This document shows, in pieces, positions 1-11,612 of a stretch of 64,000 bases of DNA (position 1 is the stretch's first letter; each line of letters opens with the position of its first letter). The stretch is from NCBI RefSeq assembly GCF_034190915.1, contig NW_026947504.1:65065474-65129473 (forward strand), read 5' to 3'. The position numbers were made by a program, and so were the translations under genes. The notes under the pieces are model-generated. The model was given only the letters and a program-made list of their open reading frames with translations, ran no database searches and was not told where the DNA came from. The stretch comes from Cavia porcellus. Taxonomy: Eukaryota > Chordata > Mammalia > Rodentia > Caviidae.

Positions 1-514
1 CAGAAACATTTTTTTTTCTCTGCTGTAAATGATCTCTTGGGTTCCAGTCCCAATCCTGTAAGAAAATTTTCTGTGATATTTTGCATTTATTTTCTTTTAA
101 ACTATCAAGCTATTTATGCCACACATGTTTAGGTCTGAGTAAAATATTACCATTGGCCAACTCTTTGGATTTCTAGTGACATCTGCATAATTCATTAGCA
201 CCATATATTTTTTGTCTTTGGTTTTATTGTAAAAGGTTTCCATCTCAGACCAGTTTTATTGAGATTTTAGTACAGTTAGAAAAAAGGAACTGAGTCACTC
301 CCTTCTCCTCCCTTCAACCGTAAATGTCACATCACAATAATGATTATCCATGCTTCCTTGATTGTAAGAGTAGGAAGTTTTGTGAGTCACCTGCCTTTTC
401 TCCGTTCAGCCATAAACACAACATCACCCTAATGATTATTCAGGGTTAGGGTTAGGCCTGGTTGCTGAGTTCCAGGATAAATTGTTAAAATGAAAGTATA
501 ACGTGTTTTTCCAT
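1..514. other. unassigned AT-rich sequence
   Basis: I see no gene or recognisable repeat here. A short similar block (roughly 300-360 and 400-450: CCTTCTCC, 'cataaa', 'catcac', 'aatgattat') occurs twice, suggesting a small old duplication. The stretch may be flanking sequence of the piggyBac remnant that follows. Confidence 0.3.
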
Positions 515-733
515 CTACCAGAGCATATATTTATATACCATATTTTGAAGGCTTTTTGGCATATACTTCCTAAACCTACAGGGCATGTGAAATGCCACAA
601 GATTTTCATCAATAGTAATGTATTCAGATGGTGTGTAAATTGCTTGACATTTTGAAATAAAACTCAAACAATGAGCAGATAGAATCCAAAAAATCAGTTC
701 TTTTTGTTTCTTGGCTGGTGATTTTGTCATCAT
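515..733 (-). pseudogene. piggyBac-type transposase remnant (DDE region)
   Basis: The minus strand encodes a 72-residue piece whose middle reads YTPSEYITIDENLVAF followed by CRFRKYMP. This matches the family signature around the first catalytic Asp of piggyBac transposases (Y-x-P-x-E-x-x-T-x-D-E-x-L, then C-x-F-R-x-Y-M-P). The Asp-Glu pair of that block is kept. The usual Lys-Pro-x-Lys-Tyr-Gly run just after it is degraded, and the frame closes soon afterwards. An acidic stretch (Asp/Glu-rich, about 1160-1195, minus strand) could be the N-terminal part of the same protein, but the intervening sequence is too decayed to join. No terminal inverted repeats or TTAA sites were delimited. It is a dead fossil of a cut-and-paste DNA transposon. 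Confidence 0.5.
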
Positions 734-1339
734 ACCTTAGGCAATTCTGAAAATCCAAATGTCCTCAGTGTCACTGATATTCTACAAACCTCAAGCCCAC
801 ACTCATAAGTTTTTTATGTTCTTGAGTCATTTACATTCCTGAAGTTTCCATGAGAAACCCCTATGCTGTCAGTTCAGCTAGTGAGAAGTCATAATAAACA
901 GATTTTTTAGTAGGCTATGGGTGTATACAAAATGTTTTACTTGTATTTCATCATTTGTATGTTTTCCAACATCTTGTAGCATTTTGTCTGTTACAATTTC
1001 CAACACTGAATGGCCGTGCTGACATTCTGTCTATTAGGTTTCCTTCCAAGATCCTCATGATATTTTTGAACTTGGTTCTGATATTGGATCAGTCCATTAG
1101 TTTTGTGACCATTTCATTCCATTTCAACAGTAAATGTGCACTAACGTTGCTGTTTTTCATCATCTGAATTCTTCATCATCTGAATCAGGAAGGTCTTCAT
1201 TCCCAGTGTCTATATATCAGCTGATACTTGTTGTATTTCACTGTCATAGGAACTTTGGCTCACATAGCCAACATCAAAGTTAACATCGTTATCCCTACAG
1301 GAGTTACATGATGATTCACTTTTTTCTTCTTGTTTTTTG

Positions 1340-1437
1340 TTTTTTACTTTTTATTTTTTTAATTGGTACCAGGGATCGAACTCACGAATGCCTGCTTGCA
1401 AGGCAGGCGCTTATGCCGCTGAGCTAAATCCCCAGCC
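1340..1437 (-). mobile_element. ID-type SINE
   Basis: Read on the minus strand it starts GGCTGGGGATTTAGCTCAGC (A box), has the B-box core GAGTTCGATCCC in slightly changed form, and ends in an A-rich tail (T-rich on +). It is one of the window's common tRNA-derived SINEs, moderately diverged. Confidence 0.8.
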
Positions 1438-1448
1438 TCCTTTTCTTG

Positions 1449-1593
1449 TTTTTTTGAGATAGGGTCTAGCTATATAGTGCAGGCTGGCCTTGAACTCAAT
1501 TATGTAGCCCCAGACTGACCTAGAAGTTATGGCAATCCTCCAGCCTCAGCCTCCCAAATGCTGAGATTACAGGTGTGTGCCACCATACAGGGC
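1449..1593 (-). mobile_element. B1-type SINE
   Basis: The + strand reads T-rich, GAGATAGGGTCTAGCTATAT, CAGGCTGGCCTTGAACTC, then CTGAGATTACAGGTGTGTGC, which is the reverse complement of a 7SL-derived B1 element. It sits directly beside an ID SINE. Confidence 0.8.
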
Positions 1594-2049
1594 TATGATT
1601 CACTTTTGACTGCTTCCTAAACTTCCAAATCTGTGCTACTTCTACCAGAAAAATTTTTAAAATCTTTTTAAAAATTCCTAAATGCACACCCGTTGCTGCT
1701 TTAGAGTTCCTGTGTACACCTTGCCGTTCATCTGCCAAATGGATGAATGCACAGATGGGTTCCAGCACATTCCATCGCGGCACAGCACATGTTTACGTAA
1801 CAGTGAATGGTGCAGGTATATTTTACCATCCTTAATGCTCAGGGATACACAATAAATATTACATGGAGTACTGTGTATAAAAATTCCAGTTTGACACTTT
1901 TGCACATGTACACATACCATATTGTTCATTGTACCAAGTGGGTAAACACAAAGATTGCTTCCTGCATCCTTCAGGCACAGCTCCTGAAATGCACAGCTGG
2001 CTGCTATAACACTAAAGTAGACATTTTCATTAGGAAAGTGTAGTATGTG
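1594..2049. other. unassigned sequence
   Basis: No gene or repeat family is recognised. Short open frames on both strands here have no family resemblance. Confidence 0.3.
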
Positions 2050-4120
2050 TTTATGTAACCCAGTGTTATGCTCTGCATGTTCTGTGAGTTAGTATGTGGT
2101 CTATTTTGGAAAAAGTCCCAAATGCTGCTGAGAAGAATGCTGTTGTTGTTGAGTAAAACACTCTAGGTATCCACTAAGTCCATTTGTTCAAAGGTTTGGT
2201 TTGGCTGTGATGTTTCTCTGTTGATTTTTGTTATCTAGTTGATCTATTTGTGTCAGTGGAATATTGAGGTCCCCATTATAATTGTATTAGTGCTTACCTG
2301 ATTTTTCACATCCATTAGTGTTTGTTTTATATATATTGTGTGTGCCAGTATTTGGTACAGATATATTTACAGTTGTTACCTCTTCCTCTTGGGTTGTTCC
2401 TTTAACAGGTATGTAGTGATCTTTATCATTTCTGATCAGTCTTGACTTTAAATCCTCTTTCTTTACAGTAGCTACCTCTGCTCTTTGCTGGGTTCTTATT
2501 ACATGAAATATTGTTTTCTATTCTTTGACTTTCAGTCTATGAGTTACTTTTTATATGTATTTCTTGTATGTCACATATTGTTGGTCCTGTTTCTCAATCT
2601 GTTCTGTCAATCTTTCTTTTGATGGGTGAATGAGATCATTCACATTGATAGTTATAACTAAAAAGTGTCAACTTGTTCTTGTCAATATATTATTTGGCTG
2701 TTGTTGATCCCCTTTCTTTCCTTCCTATTTAATTACTTGACTTGCCTGGTGGATTCATTCTATTGGGATTTTTGGAATTGTTGTTTTCATTGTGTGTGTG
2801 TGTGTATATGCATTTATTTTAAGGATAGTAAAATCCAACAAAACAAGACAATGCAAAAAAAATTGGTACAGAACTTCAGAGCAAGATACTGGGAAAACAA
2901 TAATAGCGACCATAGTATATCTTGTTATCTTCACAATAGTTGTCCATTCCATCAGGCATAGCAAAATCAAACTAAAAACAAAACACTGTAAAACCAATCA
3001 AAACAGAATATTGAATAAAGCAAAACAATCAGAACAAAGCAAAAAAATGAAAACAATGTTGGCCTTCAAAGACAAGATAGAAGGAGATCCCCCATATTTG
3101 CTATATTGCATTCTAACATCCTCCCAAGAGATGCTCAGATCACTGGCCCCAAGCCTGCATGATCAACCAAACAATGCAAGCATTTAGTTGCTTTATGTGG
3201 CTTAGCTGCTATCAACTCAGGCTGTCCTCCCAACCATCCCTTTGCTAACGGGGTGGGGGGTGAGGGGATGGGAGTGGGAGCCGGAGGGGTGTTTTAGGGT
3301 GTGTGATTCTCACCTGGCAGCGGGTAGGCTCAGGAGAGGTGCTGACTTTTCTTTCACAGCTTACCAGAAAGTCTTGACTAGGTGATTTCTTGGATGGTCC
3401 TCCAAGTCCCAGCATGGTGAATTCTTGGGAGACACTGACTTTTTTCTCTTCGTTGTGTTTTTCTAGGATATCTTTTGGAGCTTTTTGGAGTGCTGGTTTG
3501 GTGATCATGTTTCCTCAGGGTTTGTTTGGTTTTTTTAATCATAGAAGTACCTCATTTCTCCATCAACTTTCAAATATAATTTTGTTACTACATCTGTCTG
3601 ATTAAGAGATTGTTTTCTTTTAGGGCTTGAAATACTCCATGCTCTCCTTGACTTAAGGGTTTGGGTTGAGAAGTCTGCTGTGTTTCTGATGGATTTTCCT
3701 TTATACATGATTTTTTTTTTTTCTCTAACAGCATTTAATACTCTTTTCTTGTGTTGAATTTCTGGAATCTTGACTATTTTATGTCTTGGTGTAATTTTTC
3801 TGATAATGGTTAATTTGAAGTTCTATATGACTCACTTATCAGTATATCGAATTTCTTCTCTATCCTAGGGAAGTTTTCTGCTGTTACTTTTGTAAATTTT
3901 TTAAATGTCCTTTGTGTTGCTTTCTGATTTCATTTTTATTATTTCAGTTCATCTTATGTTATTCTTCTTAGCATCATCTAGCAGCTGTTGGATTAATTTT
4001 CCCGTGATCTCTTGTTATTTTTAAGTCTTTCATTTGATCACAGCTAATCACAGCTCTGTCTTCTAGTTTTGATATTCTTTCTTCACATTGGTTGATTCCT
4101 CTGCATATACTTTAACAAAA
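2050..4120 (-). mobile_element. old L1 fragment(s), minus strand
   Basis: Blocks match the better preserved L1 at 44.9-50.9 kb. 2090-2780 corresponds to the ORF2 endonuclease region near 48.5-49.1 kb. 3330-4100 corresponds to the ORF1 region near 49.2-50.1 kb; for example 'gagaagtctgctgtg' is shared at about 3669 and 49630. The stretch 2820-3250 is A-rich on + and may be L1 3' UTR or inter-ORF sequence. All reading frames are broken. Confidence 0.65.
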
Positions 4121-4926
4121 ATTTTATTTTATTTTTTTATTAAAAAAATTTTAAAAAGAAGGAGATTGAGATAAAAGAGGACATAACAACATAGGTCAGA
4201 ATAGAATAATGTTTCACCACAAGATAACTCGACATAACAGTAGTTGCCATAGTGTCTCTTTCCTTGAAATATTTGAGTGTAACTTCCTATACTGTAACAT
4301 CAAACATAACATGACAGTGTAAAACCATTCAAGAGATGAAAGTATTACAGGGTATTTAGAACCAACTAACAGAAAACGAGGAACGGTTTCTATATTATCT
4401 CCTTGTCTATAAAAAATTTTGTTTATACTATCACATCTAATAAAATCCAGTAAGATACAACATGATAAAACCGATGGAGACAGAAGAACAAAAGCTTGAT
4501 GGGACTTCAAAACAAGATGATATTAAATCAGCACTAGCTATTATATTGTCTTGTTTTCTTCAAAATAACTGTTCATACCATCACAGACAATAAAATCAAA
4601 CAAACCAGAATAAAACCATTCCAATTAATGAATGAAAACATTATAAGGCTTCAAAGCAATATAATGGGGAATCATGATTACCACATACTTTTATATATTC
4701 TTACTGTTCCTTACACTAGGGAAACTATTCGGTATTTATATATGTGACTTTGATTTATTTCGCTTATGAGTATGGTATCAAGCTGCGCCCATTTATAAAT
4801 ACATACCTCAATGTGGTCATTCTTTATAGCTGAGTAGTACTCCATTGTATAAAAATACAACAACTTTTTTATCCATTCCTCAGTTGATGGACACTTAGGT
4901 TGTTTCCAAGATCTGGCGATTACAAA

Positions 4927-5445
4927 TTATGCTGCTATAAACATGGGTGCACATATATCACTGTGGTATGATGCTTTCAGTTCTTCTGGGAATATGCCAA
5001 GAAGTGGAATAGCTGGAACAAATGGGACTTCCAATCCTAGCTTTTTGAGAAATCTCCAGACTGACCTCCACAATGGTTGCACCAGTCTACACTCCCACCA
5101 ATAGTGCAAGAGAGTTCTTTTTTCCCCACAGCCTCTCCAGCATTTGTTGTTAGTAGTTTTCTTGATCCTGGCCATTCTTTCAGGAGTGAGAGGGAATCTC
5201 AGTGTGGTTTTAATTTGCATTTCTCGAATAACTAATGATGATGAACATTTTTTCATGTATTTATTTGCCATTTGTATTTCTTCATCTGAGAATTGTGTAT
5301 TCATCTCAGATGCCCATTTTTGGATTGGCTCTTTGAATTTTGGGGGTCTGATTTTTTTTAATTCTTTATATGTTTTTGACAGAAGTCCTTGTTGGAGGTA
5401 CAGTTCACTAAGATTTTTTTCCCTGTTTGTGGGTTTTCTTCTCAC
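4927..5445 (-). pseudogene. L1 ORF2 C-terminal fragment
   Basis: A 172-residue open stretch encodes the C-terminal part of L1 ORF2p. It includes the Cys-rich segment [18 protein letters not shown], the C-x3-C-x7-H-x4-C zinc-knuckle-like motif at the end of ORF2 proteins, followed by the conserved [16 protein letters not shown] run. The endonuclease and most of the reverse transcriptase are absent or broken by the SINE insertion and frameshifts upstream. The fragment cannot support retrotransposition. Confidence 0.8.
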
Positions 5446-5479
5446 TATGCTGGAGATTTCTTTTGATGTGCAGAAACTT

Positions 5480-5587
5480 TTTTTTTTTTTTTTTTTAGTT
5501 TTTCCTTTTTATCGGTACCGGGGATCGAACTCATGACTGCCTGCTTACAAGGCAGGCACTTATGCTGCTGAGCTAAACCCCCAGCCC
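5480..5587 (-). mobile_element. ID-type SINE with perfect TSD, inside L1 ORF2
   Basis: A T-run, then TATCGGTACCGGGGATCGAA and a GGCTGGGGGTTTAGCTCAGC start on the minus strand. It is flanked by the 16-bp duplication TGATGTGCAGAAACTT at 5464-5479 and 5588-5603, which confirms insertion by target-primed reverse transcription into the older L1. Confidence 0.9.
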
Positions 5588-6170
5588 TGATGTGCAGAAA
5601 CTTCTTAATAAGAGGTGATCCCAGTTATTGATTCTGGGAAGTATTTCCCATGCGGTTTGGTTCCTGTTCATGAATTCTCTGCCTACCCCAGTGTCTTCAA
5701 GGTTCTTACCCAATTTGACTTCCAATAGATTTAGTGTTTCTGTTTTAATATTCAGATCTTTTATCCATTTACATTTTAGTTTAGTACATGGTGATTGGCA
5801 TGGATCTAGTTTTAGTTTTCGGCATATGGGGAGCCAGTTTTTCCAACACCATTTATTAAAGAGACTGTGGTTCTTCCAGTGCACCTGTTTGGCTCCTTTA
5901 TCAAAGATAAGGTGGTTGAGTGTGTTTGTAGTTGTGGTTGTATCTTCTAATCTATTCCATTGATCTTTGGCTCTGTTTTGATTCCAGTACCATGTTGATT
6001 TTACTACAGTTGCTTTGTAGTATAACTTCAAGTCAGAGATTGTGATGCCTTGCCTTTGCTGCTTAGAACTGTCTTTGCTATTCTAGGTCTCTTCTGGTTC
6101 CAAATGAATTTGAGGAGTGATTTCTCTAGATCTATGAGGTATTCAACAGAAATTTTAATCTCCCCAGTAT

Positions 6171-8545
6171 CTGTTTGAATGTGTTTTATGAGTTGTTTAG
6201 CTTATAACACTCTGGCTGTGTCTTGCTGGGCTGCCTAAAGGTCCATGACCATGGACATCTCCCATGATTGTCCTTCATCCAGTCACTGTGGTAGTTTATA
6301 ACAGCTTTAATATGAAACCAGTCCATGGGTGCTCTGAGTGCTTGGTCTGGGTGACCAAGTAAAATAGTGTCTGACCTAGCCTGCTCTCCAGGGCACACAG
6401 CAGTCACTTGGACTGGCGTCACTCACCAGCTGTGGTGGTCCATTCTTCCTTTCCACTAGTTTGTTTCTCCCTGGAGTCCTCTGGAGTTACCACTTTCACA
6501 GCGCCTCTGTAGATTCAGTCTTCTTTCTTACGTCATGAGCCAGGAACCAGGGAGAGAGTACTAACTGCCCGTCCTTTTTCTGCATTGTGATTTCTTTTCA
6601 ATCCGTAGGCTCCAGTTTTCCCTTCAGGTTCTTCCTGGGTCCTCGGAATCTACCTCCTCTTCCCTGCCCCCAAGTTATTTTCCACTGTCTCTATTTCAAA
6701 TCTTAAAGAGGCTGATTACCACTGTGCCATCTTCCTGGAAACCCCCAGTCAAATCGAGAACATCCACACTGAGACTTATCACTGATAGTTATTGGCATAT
6801 GTGTCTTTGGCTTATTTTCCTGTTGGTGAGTCCATATTTTTCCTTCCTACTTAACTGCTCACGTTACTGGTGAATTCATTCTATTGGACATTTTGTTCAT
6901 TGTCTCTTTTTAGGATATACTTCAGAATTACTTGAGGTGCTAGTTTGGGTGGTCACAAACATTTTTAGGGTGCTGTTTATCTTATTTCTCTATCAATTTT
7001 ATCTTATTTCTCTATCTTATAATCTTATTTCTCTATCAATTTTAGAAGATAGTTTTGAAGGATTTATCAGCTGAGGTTAGAAATTTTTTTTTTTCCCAAG
7101 GCCTGAAACACTTCAGTACAAGCTCTCTGTCTTGGTTACTTTTCTCTCATTGCTAGGACAAAATGCCCGACACCCAAAATGAAGGAAGGAAAGGTTTATT
7201 TCGCTTACTGTTTTGAGAGGTTTCAGTCCACAGTAAGCTGGCTCCAAGGTGGGGTGGCATGATACTGGGGCAGCACCTCAAAGCAGCAGCAAACAGAAGC
7301 GGCCAGAGCAAAAGTGGTGGGGGGTGAGCTGCTTTGTATACAGCCCACCCCCACTTCCAGGGTAGGTGCCCACACACAGAGTTTCCATTCCTTCCTCTTG
7401 CACACCATGAGGATATTCACAAAGTAAGAACCCAGGCTTCCTGCTGAGTTTCTTGGTTAAATGTCTAAGCTTCTCAGGTTGACACAGTGTATCAATTATA
7501 ATACTCTCTTTACCTTTAAGGATTGTGTTGAGAAGTCCGTTATAATTTTAATGAGTTTAACTTTATGATTCATTATTTTTTCCTAACCACTTTTAAAATT
7601 CTGTTCTTGTGTTGGATTTCCAAGAATTTCTCTATAATGTATCGTGGAGAAGTTTGTTTTCTGATCATGGCTGTTATGGTTCTATGTGCCTTGATTATCT
7701 GTATGTTAAATTATATTTAGAATGTTTCTGCTATTATTTAATAAACAGGATTTTTATGGTATTTGTATTCTCTTCTGATTTTTTCATTAATTCCAATTAA
7801 TTGTAAATTAATTCGTGTTGTCTAGGAACTGTTGGATCTACTTTTCATGTTTTCATTGTTCTTAAGGCTTCTCTCATTAATTGGTCACTGACAACGACCC
7901 TGTCGTGTAGTCCTGACACTCTGTTCTCATATGGGTCACTTCTACGTATACTTTTGATAGAATTTTTAATCTCTTGAATTCAATACAAAACCTTTTGATG
8001 GACTCTAATTCTTTTTCTATGATGGTTATCATATTTTTCATTATTTTTTTTAGCTCTTCTAGATTTTTTATTAGTTTCCTGTTTAGACTTGATCATTTTT
8101 TGTGTGCATTTGGTTTTTCAGCTCAATATCTTATTACTCATACCTTCTTGGAGCTTGCAAGATGTCTTGGTGTGATGCTTATCCCCCCTGATATCATCTC
8201 AGATAATTTGCATGTGTGGCTTTTGCTTTCCTCCGCTTCAGAGCCCCATAACTCAGCTTCGGGGGAGTTGGATGTTTTAGGAGACATTATGTGGGTTGTC
8301 TTCTTGTCTTTTTTTCCTCTTATGTTGAGGCTTGGGGGCTCATTGTAGTGAAAAAGCTTTGTTTTTACTATGAAAACTTCTTCAGTTGATGCTTATTTTC
8401 AGTGATGTTCTCTGGGCTTTTGCTTCTGTCCTAGGATCCAGCCATCTCCGTTGGGATAGGAGGTTGCAGTCCAGCACCCAGTTCACTAGAAATGTGCCAC
8501 ACTATTGTTATTGTGAATATGTTCACAGAATTGTGCCAAGGCAGT
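6171..8545 (-). mobile_element. old L1 fragment(s) including 5' UTR-like sequence
   Basis: 6200-6760 ends with a 'gccatcttcc' block that on the minus strand resembles an L1 5' end (AAGATGGC). 6780-7126 and 7506-8130 match the inter-ORF and ORF1 parts of the L1 at 49.1-50.2 kb in the same order. 8130-8545 is in the position of the 5' UTR. Frames are destroyed. A DNA-transposon-like repeat splits the block at 7127-7505. Confidence 0.5.
7127..7505. mobile_element. hAT-like rodent repeat (URR1-like) inserted in L1
   Basis: The sequence begins 'cttggttacttttctctcat' and ends with 'ggttgacacagtgtatcaat', which resembles from memory the rodent URR1 family of non-autonomous hAT elements. L1 homology resumes on both sides and a CTCTCT motif flanks both ends, consistent with a short target duplication. 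The family name is a recollection and not a search result. Confidence 0.4.
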
Positions 8546-9150
8546 TGTTATGGGTTATATCTAGCTGCCCCACCAAAGTGTCATGTGCTCACAGTGGGAC
8601 TTTCAAGAGGTGATTCGATCACGGACATGAAATACTAAATTATGAGTGTGTGATAACCAGATTAGATCACTGATTATTTTAACATAGTTCTGGGTGTGGA
8701 AAGTTGGAAGGCCGCCCTGGGTGTGGATGGCACCAGTCAACAGGCTTATTGCTTGAATAGCATAAAAAAGGCAAAGGAAGGCTTGCTTCCTCCTGGCTGC
8801 ACAACATCAAATGGTTCTCCTCTATCATGCCTTTCTATCATGCTTCCCTGCTTTGGAACCAATCAACTGTGGACTGAAACCTCTACAAACTATGAGCTAA
8901 AATAAACCTTTCCTCCTTCAAATTGTGGTGTTGGATGTAGTTCTACCTGATTCTGGTCACAAACTGATTTGGTCATGAAGTGAATCAGATTTTTCCATAA
9001 GGTTCAGTATGACCCAACATGAAATTTGTGAACTGAAGCAAAATTTTGCCAAATGCTTCCATTTGTGAACCAAATTGTTCCTAAGCAGAAGTGTTTGTGA
9101 ACTGAGGTATTACTATATTTTGTTCCAGCAATGAGAATATAACTAACACA
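8546..9150 (+). mobile_element. MaLR-type 5' LTR
   Basis: It starts TGTTATGGGTTATATCTAG and ends ...ATATAACTAACACA. It carries the conserved 'tggactgaaacctctacaaa' and 'ataaacctttcctcctt' polyadenylation block and pairs with the LTR at 10808. About 180 bp near 8937-9118 is absent from the partner LTR and looks like a separate insertion of unknown type. Confidence 0.65.
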
Positions 9151-9766
9151 GATTTTTGTACCAGAAAAGTAGGGTCATTACTGTGATGCCTCCTGGCTGT
9201 GTGGTTCAGAAGCCCTTGGAACTGGTTGTGGGAGGAGTTTGGAAAGGTTTGGAGATGCTGGTTGGAGAAGCGGCCCTGGCATGCTGTGAGCAAAGCTTAA
9301 TGGGAGATTCTGGTCAAAGCTTATAAAACTAGAATGGTGATAGAAATACTGATGACAAAGACCAGGCTCAGAAGGTTTCTGTTAGGAAGTAACACTGTTG
9401 GCAGTTGGACTCCAGATCACTTGCATAATGCTTTGGTAGAAAATTTGTCTAAATTTTTCCCACATCCAGAGATTTTTCCGTAGTCTGACATTAAGTGCTG
9501 CACACTAATTAATCTGGCAGAAGAAATTGCAAGCCAGTAAACTATTGAGGTGATGGCATGGCTACTGTTGGGGGCTTTTAGCCAGATCTGTATTGTGTAC
9601 CAAGAGCAAATGGCCCAGCAGAATGACTGAAAACATTTTGAGTTTGGCTCAAAGAAAGCTCCAATAATATTATGGCATACAAAGATGGAACAGAGGACTT
9701 GGTTGCTGAAATGATTAGCAATAAAAGCTGTGTACTTTGGAGCAGGGCAATAAAAAAGATGGCTTG

Positions 9767-9846
9767 AGGAGCCAGGGATTTAGTTCTGTGGCATAAGCAC
9801 CTACCTGGCAAGCGCAAGGTCGTGAGTTTGATCCCTAGTGCCAAAA
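9767..9846 (+). mobile_element. ID-type SINE
   Basis: It contains 'agccagggatttagttctgt' (A box region), 'ggcaagcgcaaggtcgtgag' and the B-box-like 'gagtttgatccctagtgcc', followed by an A-rich tail that passes straight into a TA repeat. Confidence 0.75.
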
Positions 9847-9848
9847 AA

Positions 9849-9849
<1 letters not shown>

Positions 9850-9891
<42 letters not shown>

Positions 9892-9938
9892 ATATATATA
9901 TACATATACATATATGTATATATATGTATATATATATG
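9850..9938. repeat. (TA)n / TATG-rich microsatellite
   Basis: Alternating TA with ATAC and TATG interruptions follows directly on the A tail of the preceding SINE, so it probably grew from that tail. Confidence 0.9.
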
Positions 9939-10807
9939 GCTTGAGGGTATCACAATAACCAGTTGGTCTCTGCCCTTTGCTCTCACAAAATTACAACAGT
10001 GAAAGATTTTACTTGGAGAAGAAAACCCCAGGGCACCACATTCCAAAATGACATTCACTTAGGGAATTTTTACCTGGTAGTACTCCAGCAATCCAGACTC
10101 TCAACCCCTATACAACCAAAAAAGAAGGAACTACTTCTGACTACTGCTCCAGCTAGTGGGTAATCCACATAGTGCTTGTTTTAGGTGCGTGCAACATACA
10201 GGATTTGTGGGGTCAGGAAGTCTTCCATCCAGATTTCAGAAGAAGGCCTGGGAGGTTGAGGAAGTGTGGCCCTGAGAGGGAAGGATGTGAAGCTGTGAAT
10301 ATGAAGCTAAAAATGCAGTGTAGACCCCAGATGGTTGCAGAAGCCAGCAATGTGGATTGTCTGAGGAAAATAGCAAGGAGTGAGCAAAACCAACCCAAGA
10401 GAAAAGCCATAAAGGCTACAATCACTGGCAGTGCTATAGGGATGGAGCCATCCAGCCTCTTTGGAGTTCACATCTTGCTCCAGATTGCCCCAGGTATTGG
10501 ACATGCAATTACAGGATTCAATGTTTGCACTGCTAGATTTTGATCTTGCTTCAGTCCTGTTCTTTTCTGTCTCTCTACTTGTACCTTTTGGAGTATTTTG
10601 TTCCACTATATGTTAGAAGTGTTTAACTTTATTTTCATTTTTATAGGAGCCTCCAAATAATAGTTTACCTTAAATCACAGAGGAGACTTTGGACTTGAAC
10701 TTTTCAGCAATGCTGAAACTGTTAGGACTTTGGCAACTCTTAGAGATGGACTAAATGCACTTTGTGTAAAGGAATATTCATGAGTCTTTTGGGGGCCAGA
10801 GGCAGGA

Positions 10808-11612
10808 TGTTATGGCCTATATCTAGATGTCCTTCCCAAAGCCTCATGTGCTCATAGGCAAGGCTTTGGGGAATTGGCTGGATCATGGGCATGTAATAAT
10901 GAATTGTGAATGTGATAACTGGATTATGTTAATTAACAGCACATGAGGAAACACTGGGAGGCTGAGACTGTGGGAAAGACTAGATTTAATTCCATCCATG
11001 TAGGGAGGCTGGAATTGGAGTAATACCAGTGAATATCTGGAGAGGAAGCTAAGTATACATAAAGTTTTAGTGCCAAGGAATTGGGGTAGAATGTTTGAAA
11101 TCACATCTGCAAGGATGATCAGCACAGTATGCATGTAAAGCTGGGTCTTACAGCATCAGGGAGACTGCAGGTCTAGTCTTAAATTTCTTTATGGTCATTA
11201 ATTCTTGTTTACTGAGGGCAGCCTGGATTCCTTTTGTTTGTAGAGGGCACCATGTTTATTGGAAAGGTTTTTGTCAGGGCTGGCCTGACAGATTACCACT
11301 GATTAGTTTAACATAGTTCTGGGTGTGGGTAATGTGTTTATTAAAGAAGGAAGATTTATCCTGGGTGTGTATGGCACCAACCAATATGCTTATAGCCTGG
11401 ATAGAATAAAAAGGGAAAGACGTTGTGCTGCCTTCTGCCTGCCAAACCATGGACTGCTTTTCTTCTTCTATACTCTTCTGCCATGCCAGCCATGGAGCCA
11501 GATGATTATGGACTGAAACCTCTACAAACTGTAAGCTAAAATAATTCTTTCATCTTTTAACCTATGAATATTTGATATTTTTGTCCCAGCAACAAGAAAG
11601 TAACTAAAATAC
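10808..11612 (+). mobile_element. MaLR-type 3' LTR
   Basis: It starts TGTTATGGCCTATATCTAGA, matching the 5' LTR start, and ends 'aagaaagtaactaaaatac'. About 360 bp (roughly 10930-11295) is not present in the 5' LTR: homology breaks after 'gataactggatta' and resumes at 'taacatagttctgggtgtgg'. The polyadenylation region is at about 11540. Confidence 0.6.

Larger units (their letters stand above)
4130..6170 (-). mobile_element. 5'-truncated L1, minus strand, with 3' UTR and ORF2 C-terminus
   Basis: T-rich sequence at 4120-4155 marks the poly(A) end. 4160-4900 is L1 3' UTR, homologous to 44.9-45.4 kb and, in reverse orientation, to the 3' UTR of the half-L1 at 16.6-17.8 kb. 4900-6150 is the 3' half of ORF2. 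An ID SINE interrupts ORF2 at 5480-5587. The ORF2 homology stops near 6150, where other L1-like sequence begins. Confidence 0.8.
9151..10807 (+). mobile_element. MaLR internal region (non-autonomous)
   Basis: The stretch lies between two direct LTRs. Its ends resemble the internal sequences of MST/THE1-type MaLR elements: 'gaactggttgtgggaggag' at the 5' side, and at the 3' side 'gagactttggacttgaactt' leading to a purine-rich 'gggggccagaggcaggatg' next to the 3' LTR. No gag, pol or env frame is open, as expected for this non-coding family. An ID SINE and a TA microsatellite interrupt it at 9767-9940. Confidence 0.6.
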
